Shown piece by piece: positions 1-7,072 of a stretch of DNA of 14,459 nt. A program made the translations under genes and the position numbers. Origin of the DNA: UBA9647 sp049522195 (GTDB taxonomy: Bacteria; Bacteroidota; Ignavibacteria; UBA10030); the NCBI GenBank assembly GCA_049522195.1, contig JBEKOB010000095.1, positions 1 to 14,459 of the forward strand, read 5' to 3'. Positions within the stretch are counted from its first letter, which is position 1; each line of letters begins with the position of its first letter. The notes under the pieces were generated by a model. That model ran no database searches. It had not been told where the DNA came from and saw nothing but the letters and a program-made list of their open reading frames with translations.

Positions 1-763
1 CGCTGGTGGCGTCATAGACGAGAACGGCGGATTTTCCAAGAACCTCAAATGTGTGATCAGGTTTGACCCAGATGGCCGTGGCTTCATCAATCCCGATGCC
101 AACCTTCGTCGGATGTTCAAGAATCACGCTGATGAGCCTGTTGCTCCTGCGTCGTATCAGGAAATGCTGATCGACGATGGCGTCATCGATGAAGCCAAAT
201 CCATCGATCGTGATGACATTCTCCGCTTCAATCTTGTTCCATGAAGAATCTCTTGTCGGCCGGTGTTCGTCGCCGGTCAGCATGATAGCACTCATGACGG
301 CGGCTCCAGCGCTCGTGCCGCCGAGCACAGCCCCATTCTCGTACAATTCATGCAGCCGCTTTTCCGTCCGCGTCCCTTTCAGGGCCCTTGTCAGTCGCAC
401 CTGATCCCCTCCACCAAAATAGACCCCTGTGACTCCATCCAGAAGAGCGAGAACCGAGTCGCTGTTCGCCTGCTCTTTGGTGATATTGAGATGCAGCACG
501 GTACCTGCGCCATACTTTTTCATATCGGCGATACGCTCGCCAGCATAACTGTCTCCTGTTTCGCTCGCCATTGGGAAGAAGACAATCTTTGATTTCTCGC
601 CTCCCGCCAGCTGAATAAACGGGTTCATCACTTCCGGCCCTCTGTCGCCTCCGCCGATGATGATGAGATTGCCCTTCGGAGCCTCCTGTGCAACGAGTGA
701 CAAGGAGAAGAAAAGCGTAAGAATCATGAACCAGCAATATTTATCGAATCTGTGTGAGCTCAT
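1..763 (-). CDS. Secreted cyanophycinase (peptidase S51), 3' end missing
   Basis: Partial gene running off the left edge; 254 codons are visible. Cyanophycinase is a serine exopeptidase that cuts multi-L-arginyl-poly-L-aspartate into beta-Asp-Arg dipeptides. Seen: an N-terminal signal peptide (R5, K8, then a hydrophobic run at about 11-25 ending VAQ), a Rossmann-like start with GGGDRG (37-42), YFGGGDQ (115-121), the nucleophile motif GGTSAGA with Ser151, DQHF (198-201, His200), arginines at 204, 206 and 209, and GIDEATA with Glu227. From memory of the Synechocystis CphB structure, these match its Ser-His-Glu triad and its substrate-binding Gln, Asp-Gln and three Arg. The ATG at 763 has AGGA 6 nt upstream and gives a complete signal peptide; the in-frame ATG at 727 would cut most of it off. 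The start lies 23 bp inside the upstream M20 peptidase gene, so the two are probably translationally coupled. Export suggests feeding on external polymer rather than mobilising an internal store. Confidence 0.9.
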   Translation of the reverse strand, partial: MSSHRFDKYCWFMILTLFFSLSLVAQEAPKGNLIIIGGGDRGPEVMNPFIQLAGGEKSKIVFFPMASETGDSYAGERIADMKKYGAGTVLHLNITKEQANSDSVLALLDGVTGVYFGGGDQVRLTRALKGTRTEKRLHELYENGAVLGGTSAGAAVMSAIMLTGDEHRPTRDSSWNKIEAENVITIDGFGFIDDAIVDQHFLIRRRSNRLISVILEHPTKVGIGIDEATAIWVKPDHTFEVLGKSAVLVYDATS

Positions 764-1853
764 ATGCGATCCTGGATGATGTGTTCAGATCTTCGAGAAG
801 GAAGAATTCTTCCACCGAGTGCGGCTTCTGGGCGCCGATCCCGATATTCACCGCAGGGATTCCTTTAGCGTTGTATTTGTTCGCGTCACTTCCGCCCATG
901 TACCTGATGGGTTGCGGTGTTAGACCCGCAGCTCGAAGCGCAGCTTCCAGCGTCAGGACGTGTGCCGAATCGGCCGAGTGAGCGTATGGTTCAAAATCAG
1001 GCAATGAGTCAAATTGCACGCGCCCGGTCCCCCGAACGGCCGTTTCAAAAGTCTGGCGGATGAGATCCAGCTGCTGCCTGATTCTCTCCGGATAGAATGA
1101 TCGGACTTCTCCCTCGATGATCACCTTGGCCGGCACAACATTCGTGGCTGAGCCGCCATGGATTGTTCCGATGTTGGCAGTCGTGTCAGGATCTATTCTT
1201 CCGAGCTTGATCCGGCTGATTGCGGCGGCGCTGAGGGCAATGGCGCTGATTCCCTCTTCCGGTGCAACGCCGGCATGTGCGGCTTTGCCGATGAATTGTG
1301 CTGTGAATGCATGCAGCCCCACAGACTCCCGGATATAGATTCCGGGTCGCTTCGAACAATCGAACACGTATGCCGCGGTGACGTGATAGCAGGACAGATC
1401 AATGGCGGCCGCGCCGTAGAGGCCGGTTTCCTCGCCAACCGTGAGCGCAACAAAGAAATTGCGATGCGGGGACGTCGTCCTTGCGACCTTGAGCAGGAGA
1501 TCGACAAGGATTGAGAGACCCATTCTGTTATCAGCACCGAGGATCGTCGAGCCGTCGGACGTGACCTGATCTTCCTTCACGATCGCCTTCAACGCGGCAG
1601 TCGACTGAACCGTGTCGAGGTGTGCTTCGAGAAGTATTGCCGGGGCGTGTTCATCGAATGCTGGTGGAAAGCAGAGGAGGTTGCCTGTATTCCCTTTGAC
1701 GACAGGTGCCGCGTTATCTTCAACTACCCGTATACCTCCTTGTCGTAGAAGGGCTGTTACTTCGTCGGCGATTGCGCGCTCGGCATGCGATACGCCGTCG
1801 ATAGGGGCAAGACGTAAAAAAAGGGACAGAAGTTCCTGTTCAGGGTTAGACAT
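741..1853 (-). CDS. M20 family metallopeptidase (PepT-like)
   Basis: 370-residue di-zinc aminoacyl peptidase of the M20/peptidase T type, complete. Metal and catalytic residues are all present: AHLDTV (His78, Asp80), GADN (bridging Asp108), GEE with catalytic Glu141 and Glu142, FDCS (Asp165) and KPHS (His345). The lid/dimerisation domain lies at about 178-290, with HAGVAPEEG and the NIGTIHGGSATNVVP stretch typical of the family. Residue 109 is Asn where PepT proteins usually have Asp, one position after the metal ligand. There is no signal peptide, so it should act in the cytoplasm on small peptides. The ATG at 1853 has no clear Shine-Dalgarno sequence. The 3' end overlaps the cyanophycinase start by 23 bp, which makes an Asp/Arg-containing or isopeptide dipeptide a reasonable guess for the substrate. 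The exact substrate cannot be read from sequence; general tripeptidase activity is the default alternative. Confidence 0.9.
   Translation of the reverse strand: MSNPEQELLSLFLRLAPIDGVSHAERAIADEVTALLRQGGIRVVEDNAAPVVKGNTGNLLCFPPAFDEHAPAILLEAHLDTVQSTAALKAIVKEDQVTSDGSTILGADNRMGLSILVDLLLKVARTTSPHRNFFVALTVGEETGLYGAAAIDLSCYHVTAAYVFDCSKRPGIYIRESVGLHAFTAQFIGKAAHAGVAPEEGISAIALSAAAISRIKLGRIDPDTTANIGTIHGGSATNVVPAKVIIEGEVRSFYPERIRQQLDLIRQTFETAVRGTGRVQFDSLPDFEPYAHSADSAHVLTLEAALRAAGLTPQPIRYMGGSDANKYNAKGIPAVNIGIGAQKPHSVEEFFLLEDLNTSSRIAYELTQIR
770..773 (-). promoter_or_regulatory. RBS that fixes the cyanophycinase start
   Basis: AGGA on the minus strand, 6 nt before the ATG at 763-761, inside the 3' end of the M20 peptidase gene. 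It supports the upstream start, which yields a full signal peptide, over the internal ATG at 727. Confidence 0.55.
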
Positions 1854-1889
1854 AGCGGGAGTGAACGATTTGTTTCAGGTGCTTGAGGG

Positions 1890-1909
1890 AGCGAAACAAC
1901 TATTTCGCT
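1890..1909 (-). promoter_or_regulatory. Perfect 7-6-7 palindrome at the predicted M20 transcription start
   Basis: Arms AGCGAAA and TTTCGCT are perfect complements around a 6-nt spacer. The palindrome sits directly downstream of the -10-like hexamer at 1915-1910, so it would cover the transcription start and the first part of the leader. That placement suits an operator for a dimeric repressor. It could equally be a 5' stem-loop in the leader RNA. The arms are seen directly; the role is inferred. Confidence 0.4.
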
Positions 1910-1937
1910 AAGTTACATCTTTTCCGGTCACTGTCAA
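1910..1937 (-). promoter_or_regulatory. Sigma70-like promoter for the M20-cyanophycinase unit
   Basis: On the minus strand a perfect TTGACA (1937-1932) is followed after 16 nt by TAACTT (1915-1910). The latter matches the -10 consensus only at T1, A2 and T6. Transcription would start near 1903 and give a leader of about 50 nt before the ATG at 1853. It lies in the 268-bp gap after the hairpin that closes the upstream gene, where a new promoter would be expected. The rest of this gap (about 1938-2077) shows nothing recognisable. Confidence 0.4.
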
Positions 1938-2077
1938 GTGCGTTCGGAGAGCATCACGCCAGGGAAGTCAGGTCGCCCAACCGTTAAGACTCATGCCAAA
2001 CATTCTCACTTTTGAGCCAAAAGAGAGCGGATCCCAACCAAAAGCGTTATCGAGCGGAAGCACTTCGGACTCGGCTG

Positions 2078-2108
2078 CCTCCCAGGGAACTCACAAGTCC
2101 CTGGGAGG
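2078..2108 (-). terminator. 11-bp perfect hairpin after the Asp-box propeller gene
   Basis: CCTCCCAGGGA and TCCCTGGGAGG form a perfect 11-bp stem with a 9-nt loop, starting 13 nt after the TAG stop of the propeller gene. No U-run follows on the minus strand, so this is a terminator-like or 3'-end-protecting stem rather than a textbook intrinsic terminator. It probably separates the glycosidase block from the peptidase pair. Confidence 0.5.
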
Positions 2109-2121
2109 ATTCGAGTTGATC

Positions 2122-4500
2122 CTATTCCAAATCTTCTTCATCAAATCTGGAGGGTCTGTTTCTCGGTTTATTGATTGTGTTGGCATCGAGCACCCAGACG
2201 CCCCGCCCGTGAGTACCAATGATGACCATGTTATCCCTCGGATGGATAACCAGGTCCAGAACGTAGGTCATTGGAAGATTCGAGCCGAGGACATCCCATG
2301 TCTTCCCTGCATCCTTCGAAACATAGACTCCGTGGTCAGTGCCAACGTACAGAATCTCCCTGCTCTTCGGATCCTCACGGATCACATTGACAGGACCGAG
2401 CGGGATGCCTTTTGAGATATCAACCCACGTTTTCCCATAATTGGTCGATTTCCAGATATAAGGCGTGAAGTCATCATCGCGCTTTCCATTCTGCGTCATG
2501 TACACTGTTCCAAGGTCATACGCGGAAGCGACGAGACGCGAAACCCATTTTTGGTTCGACAATCCTTCCATGATTTCCTGCCAGTGCTTGCCGCCGTCTC
2601 TCGTCACGTGGACCTTCCCGTCGTCCGTTCCAGCGTAGAGTAGCCCAAATCGCAGAGGGGATTCCGATATCGATGTCAGGGTGTGGAACGAGATGTCCCC
2701 CATCTCGGAAGCAGTATTGTATGTCAGATCGGGGCTGATCTGCTCCCATGTGTTCCCCTGATCGATGGATTTGAGAATGTATTGCATGCCATGGTAGATG
2801 ATATTGGAATTGTGTGGAGAGACAATGAACGGAGCGACCCATTCTCCGCGCATCCGGGGTTCATCCTCATAGGTCCTTGGAAGGAGGCGTTTCGACGTGC
2901 CCTTCACAACGTCTGAGCGTGTAATGGTCCCATAGAATCCGGCCGAATACACGATCGCTGGATTAGTGGGATCGATTGCATGCGTTGAGCCTTCGCCTCC
3001 GGGAGCGGGATCGAATTTCACCGGCTGGACTTTGTCACGTCCCCTGGTCAGATCGATAACACCCTTGAAGCTGCCATAATCCTGAACCGAGCCATAGACC
3101 CTGAACGGCGTATCCATGTCATAGGCGATGTTGAAGAACTGTGTCGCAGGAATTTTGTCCGTGAAGGAGCGCCAGTTTTTTCCTTTGTCGTACGAGACGT
3201 AGGCTCCGCCATCGTTCACGCTGATGAGATAGTTGGAATTGTCGGGATCGATCCAAAGTCCATGATGATCAACATGCATCCCCGCCACTCTTTTGAAAGT
3301 CTTGCCGCCGTCTGTCGACACGTTCAGGAAGAGCCCCATGGTGTAAATCGTATTTTCGTCGTTCGGATCAACGCGAATCTGGCCGAAGACCCATCCGTAC
3401 GTTGCCGAGTGACGTTCCATGTACTGTCGGGTCGAATCGGCAAGCCCGCTTACCTGCTTCCAGGAACTTCCCGCATCATCGGTGCGAAAGATCGTTGCAC
3501 CTCTGATCGCGCCGGAGGAGGGACGTCCATACGAGTCGGTGGCTCCGCTGTCAGACGCAGCAGGCTGGTAGTTGTCGATGTATGCATAAAGAACCTTCGA
3601 ATTCGAGCGGGCGAGATCGATGCCGATGCGGCCGCGGAATTTGGCCTCGGGGAGCCCGTTGTTGATTTGCTTCCACGTCTTCCCTTCGTCCGTCGTCTTG
3701 TAGATACCGCTACCGGTATAGTCTGGACGATTGCGGGGATCGTTCCACTTGAGCCTGATCCTTTGCCACGTCGCTGCATACAACGTCTCGTTGTCGGTCG
3801 GATCCATCACAAGGTCGATGGCGCCTGTCTGATCATTGATAAACAGAACCTTCTGCCAGTTTTTCCCCCCGTCTGTTGTCTTGTAGACTCCTCGCTCGGG
3901 GTTTGCGGTCCATTCATGTCCGGTGGCCGCGACGTACACGATGTCCGGATTTTTCGGATGAATGATAATCCGCGGAATTGTGTATGTCTCGAGCAATCCC
4001 ATGTGCTGCCATGATTTTCCGGCATCGGTCGATTTGAAGACGCCGCACCCCGCCTGCGAACTGCGAAAGATGTTTGCTTCGCCCGTGCCAATCCAGACGG
4101 TATTCGGGTCCGATGGCGCAACTGCCACATCACCGAACGAAGTCGAGGCTGCTTGCTCAAAGACAGGGTCCCACGTCGTTCCCTCATTCTCGGTCTTCCA
4201 CAATCCACCTGAAGCAGTCGCGATGTACATCGTATAGTTCTTCCCCTTCGGCGTCACCACTGCAACATCGACACAGCGGCCTCCGACATTTGTCGGACCG
4301 GCGAATTGCCATTTCAGATCCTTGAACGGAGACTTCTTTTTCATCTCTTGGTACTGTTCGAACCCTTTCAGGCGCAGGCTTGGATCGGTCGAAGCAACCC
4401 GGACCCCCTTTTTCGCCTGAAATGCGAACACGGCTGACGAGAGGACGGTGAGTCCCACCACAGCCAGAAGGATGCGTCGTGCGGTATCAATGTAGTGCAT
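2122..4500 (-). CDS. Secreted Asp-box (BNR/sortilin-type) beta-propeller protein
   Basis: 792 residues with a signal peptide (R8, R9, then a hydrophobic stretch at about 10-26 ending SSAVFAF). About eleven Asp-box motifs of the S/T-x-D-x-G-x-T-W type occur near residues 103, 157, 208, 270, 340, 395, 436, 578, 633, 685 and 728. The larger interval between 443 and 578 may separate two propeller halves. Proteins of this kind are usually annotated as BNR-repeat, VPS10/sortilin-domain or "glycosyl hydrolase" proteins, and most have no proven activity. GH74 xyloglucanases share the fold, but I cannot point to their catalytic aspartates here. The tail is acidic (FDEEDLE). The ATG at 4500 is preceded by AAAGGAG at 6 nt. 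The gene follows the GH51 gene by 71 bp and is probably co-transcribed with it. A glycan-binding or surface-scaffold role is inference only. Confidence 0.85.
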   Translation of the reverse strand: MHYIDTARRILLAVVGLTVLSSAVFAFQAKKGVRVASTDPSLRLKGFEQYQEMKKKSPFKDLKWQFAGPTNVGGRCVDVAVVTPKGKNYTMYIATASGGLWKTENEGTTWDPVFEQAASTSFGDVAVAPSDPNTVWIGTGEANIFRSSQAGCGVFKSTDAGKSWQHMGLLETYTIPRIIIHPKNPDIVYVAATGHEWTANPERGVYKTTDGGKNWQKVLFINDQTGAIDLVMDPTDNETLYAATWQRIRLKWNDPRNRPDYTGSGIYKTTDEGKTWKQINNGLPEAKFRGRIGIDLARSNSKVLYAYIDNYQPAASDSGATDSYGRPSSGAIRGATIFRTDDAGSSWKQVSGLADSTRQYMERHSATYGWVFGQIRVDPNDENTIYTMGLFLNVSTDGGKTFKRVAGMHVDHHGLWIDPDNSNYLISVNDGGAYVSYDKGKNWRSFTDKIPATQFFNIAYDMDTPFRVYGSVQDYGSFKGVIDLTRGRDKVQPVKFDPAPGGEGSTHAIDPTNPAIVYSAGFYGTITRSDVVKGTSKRLLPRTYEDEPRMRGEWVAPFIVSPHNSNIIYHGMQYILKSIDQGNTWEQISPDLTYNTASEMGDISFHTLTSISESPLRFGLLYAGTDDGKVHVTRDGGKHWQEIMEGLSNQKWVSRLVASAYDLGTVYMTQNGKRDDDFTPYIWKSTNYGKTWVDISKGIPLGPVNVIREDPKSREILYVGTDHGVYVSKDAGKTWDVLGSNLPMTYVLDLVIHPRDNMVIIGTHGRGVWVLDANTINKPRNRPSRFDEEDLE

Positions 4501-4506
4501 GCCAGA

Positions 4507-4513
4507 CTCCTTT
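4507..4513 (-). promoter_or_regulatory. Strong RBS of the propeller gene
   Basis: AAAGGAG on the minus strand, 6 nt before the ATG at 4500-4498. It is the best Shine-Dalgarno match in the window and contrasts with the M20 and GH51 genes, which have none that is clear. Confidence 0.6.
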
Positions 4514-4571
4514 CGAAGTTGGAGATTGAAATGAAAACACAGGTTGTGGTTCGAACGCCTGCAACCGGACG

Positions 4572-7034
4572 TTACTGCGAACGCTTGAGTCGCATGACCG
4601 TAACGGAGTTAGGATCAAAGGTGTAGCGGAACTCCTTGGCCATACCCTGCACTGTCGTGGATCTTGGCACAATCTTCTTCGGTGCATCGAGTGTGTTTTC
4701 GTCCCGCGGATCGGCAGATGTCAGTGTCGATACTTCGGCATCCGATCCGACCGAAGAAACTCCCTCGATATTGACTCGAGTGTCGACGGGCCGGCTCGAA
4801 ACATTGACGATTTTTATGATGATCTCGCCCGACTTCGACGCGCGGCTGACAACCGTGTAGAGGGGTTTCAAAGGAGCTACGACATACGTCACATCATGAA
4901 TGAGTTTGCCATCGAGATAGCATCGTATCCGTTGACCGCTAAGCTCGACCTTGATGTCGTACCATCTCCCTGTTTCAACGCTCCCTTGGACGAACTTTCC
5001 TACCAATGACTTCCCCCCCTCGTCGGAACACTCAATCCCGTGCTGCGAATTGTTCCAGCCCCCGATATTCCACCAGACCCAATTGTTGTTGTCCTTTACC
5101 GAGAAGAGGATAAGAAATCCCTCGGAGCCCCCAAGTTTGCGCGCCTTCAAAGAATAGGTATAGTCAACCCAGGTGGAGTCTCCCGCGGTCGCACTACGAT
5201 TCGATCCTTCTCCGGATTGTCTCAACGCTCCGTCCGCCAACTTCCATTCACCCACGCCACGCGACCACCCCTTGGCGTCAGTTTCAAAATCGCTCTCATA
5301 GAGGGTCTTGCCGTCTTTGACGACTTTGACATCTTTGAACTCCGCCTGTGTATTCCAGGTACCTACACCGATCTTGCCGTTACGCGGCGGCACCGGCTCC
5401 TGGATCAGATCTTGCGCTTCCCATTGGCTCTGAAGAACGACATCGCCCCGATTCCCGCTAAACAACTGCTGAACGTAATACGAGGGAGTACCGTAGGTAA
5501 CTGTACCATTGAAGTTGATGAGGTCGGGATTCCATTTCTTGTAATGAACATTCGCGAACAATGGAGCATACGAAGCCATAGCGACGACGTCTGAATTCCG
5601 CTCCATCCCCGTCATGAAAGCCGCTTCCGCCACGGCAGCGCGCAGATTCCCGTTCCCACATCCTTCGGTCACGGCGTATTCTCCAACGTAGATCTTCGGA
5701 CCATTGCGATCATAGCTGTCATATCGATCAGCGTTGTTGATGAAGAACCGGGGCGAGGAGTAGTAATGCTCATCGATCATCTCTACCGGGCGGATCTTCG
5801 GATATCCTCCCCAAACATCTGTGATGAGATGGACATTTGGATATTTTGATTTGATGGCGTCATAGAAAAGAGCGAATCGGTCTGCGTACGCCTCGCCCCC
5901 ATTCTCATTGCCGATTTCCATGTACTTCAGGTCGAAGGGAGCAGGGTGACCGTTTTTTGCCCGCATCGATCCCCACCGTGTATCGACCGACCCGTTCGCG
6001 TATTCCAGCGCATCAAGCGCGTCTTGAACCCATGGTTTCATTTCACGGAGAGGAACGATCTCGTGGTGCGACATGCCGCAATTGATCACAAAGAGCGGCT
6101 CCGCACCAAGATCTTCACACATCTGAAGGTACTCGTGGAACCCGAGCCCGTTCGTAGAGTAGTAATCCCAGATATTGTATTGATACCGCCGATCTGCAAC
6201 ATCGCCGATGGTTTGTTTCCAGCGATACGAGAGACGAAGGTTGTCTCCTTCCACCCAACAGCCTCCGGGAAAACGGGCAAAAGAAGGCTTCATGTTCAGG
6301 AGCATGGTGGCAAGATCGGTTCGCAAACCGTTTGGACGATCCTTGAATGTCTCCTTCGGGAACAGGGAGATCATATCAAGAAAAACCTGACCGGGTTCCA
6401 GTATTCTGATGACAAGACGTGCGTCTGGAGCGCTCTTTTCCGCTACCAGCGTGGCTGTGAATCGATTCCAATCTGAGACGACACCCTTGATCGGGGCGGA
6501 CGCCAGCACTTCTTCGTCCGGACCCTCGAGGACAGCGAGGAGCGTGCCGTTGATACCATCGAGCGCCATAGCGTTGAGCGAGAGCTCATATGATGCGCCC
6601 TTCGTCACCGGGATCCCCCAGTAGCCGCTGTTCGCTACGCCCACATATCCTTCGAGAGCGAGAAGCACCCTAAGCTTGAGATAGTGCTCGTTCTTCTCGC
6701 TCATCGAGTACATCGAATCCACCATCATCTCGGCATCGACCATTCCCTCTTTGATCATTCTCCAATGAACGGGTGTGCTCGACTCCTCGAATGACCGGTT
6801 GCGGATAAGCTCCGCATAAAGCCCCCCATCGCCTGCGCAATTTATCTCCTCAAAGAAGATGCCGTAAAGCGTCGGGCTTATGCGAGGGCCCTCCTTGTCG
6901 GCATGAATCAGCAGCGATGCGGTGGGATTGTTTTGCCCGACAGCGATGCACGACGCGACGAACAGGAAACCCGAGAGCACCACCGCAAGTCGGTGTATTG
7001 AGACTACGTTTATTTGCCTTCGTTGGAGTTTCAT
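4572..7034 (-). CDS. Alpha-L-arabinofuranosidase, GH51, with inserted lectin-like domain
   Basis: 820-residue exo-acting enzyme that releases terminal alpha-L-arabinofuranose from arabinan, arabinoxylan or arabinogalactan. Order of domains: signal peptide with a possible lipobox (V-A-S-C, Cys29), strand motifs typical of GH51 (ISPTLYGIFFEEIN at 52-65), a CBM4/9-like sandwich at about 85-225, and a (beta/alpha)8 barrel at about 230-530. The barrel carries FARFPGGCW, the acid/base Glu377 in EIGNEN and the nucleophile Glu452 in VGEYAV. The C-terminal beta-sandwich is interrupted at about 540-715 by a concanavalin-like domain (DFE, GRWYDIKVE, CYLDGK), which makes the protein longer than simple GH51 enzymes. 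It is closer to the plant ASD-like type than to the intracellular AbfA type. No strong Shine-Dalgarno precedes the ATG at 7034. The GH36-like gene ends 38 bp upstream, so an operon is likely. If the lipobox works, the enzyme is membrane-anchored and faces outward. Confidence 0.93.
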   Translation of the reverse strand: MKLQRRQINVVSIHRLAVVLSGFLFVASCIAVGQNNPTASLLIHADKEGPRISPTLYGIFFEEINCAGDGGLYAELIRNRSFEESSTPVHWRMIKEGMVDAEMMVDSMYSMSEKNEHYLKLRVLLALEGYVGVANSGYWGIPVTKGASYELSLNAMALDGINGTLLAVLEGPDEEVLASAPIKGVVSDWNRFTATLVAEKSAPDARLVIRILEPGQVFLDMISLFPKETFKDRPNGLRTDLATMLLNMKPSFARFPGGCWVEGDNLRLSYRWKQTIGDVADRRYQYNIWDYYSTNGLGFHEYLQMCEDLGAEPLFVINCGMSHHEIVPLREMKPWVQDALDALEYANGSVDTRWGSMRAKNGHPAPFDLKYMEIGNENGGEAYADRFALFYDAIKSKYPNVHLITDVWGGYPKIRPVEMIDEHYYSSPRFFINNADRYDSYDRNGPKIYVGEYAVTEGCGNGNLRAAVAEAAFMTGMERNSDVVAMASYAPLFANVHYKKWNPDLINFNGTVTYGTPSYYVQQLFSGNRGDVVLQSQWEAQDLIQEPVPPRNGKIGVGTWNTQAEFKDVKVVKDGKTLYESDFETDAKGWSRGVGEWKLADGALRQSGEGSNRSATAGDSTWVDYTYSLKARKLGGSEGFLILFSVKDNNNWVWWNIGGWNNSQHGIECSDEGGKSLVGKFVQGSVETGRWYDIKVELSGQRIRCYLDGKLIHDVTYVVAPLKPLYTVVSRASKSGEIIIKIVNVSSRPVDTRVNIEGVSSVGSDAEVSTLTSADPRDENTLDAPKKIVPRSTTVQGMAKEFRYTFDPNSVTVMRLKRSQ

Positions 7035-7072
7035 AGGTGTCTTTTCACAGATTTCGTGACTCTCGGGGCAGC

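Noticed and set aside
348..737. 129-codon minus-strand open frame
   Set aside because: Out of frame with the cyanophycinase, whose motifs (GGTSAGA, DQHF, GIDEATA) lie in another frame of the same strand; the peptide is Arg-rich and shadow-like.
3262..4014. 250-codon plus-strand open frame opposite the propeller gene
   Set aside because: Antisense shadow of repetitive Asp-box coding sequence; no recognisable domain, no RBS, and the minus-strand protein is unmistakable.
2122..4500. GH74 xyloglucanase call for the propeller
   Set aside because: The fold is shared, but no GH74 catalytic residues could be identified, and Asp boxes alone do not prove hydrolase activity.
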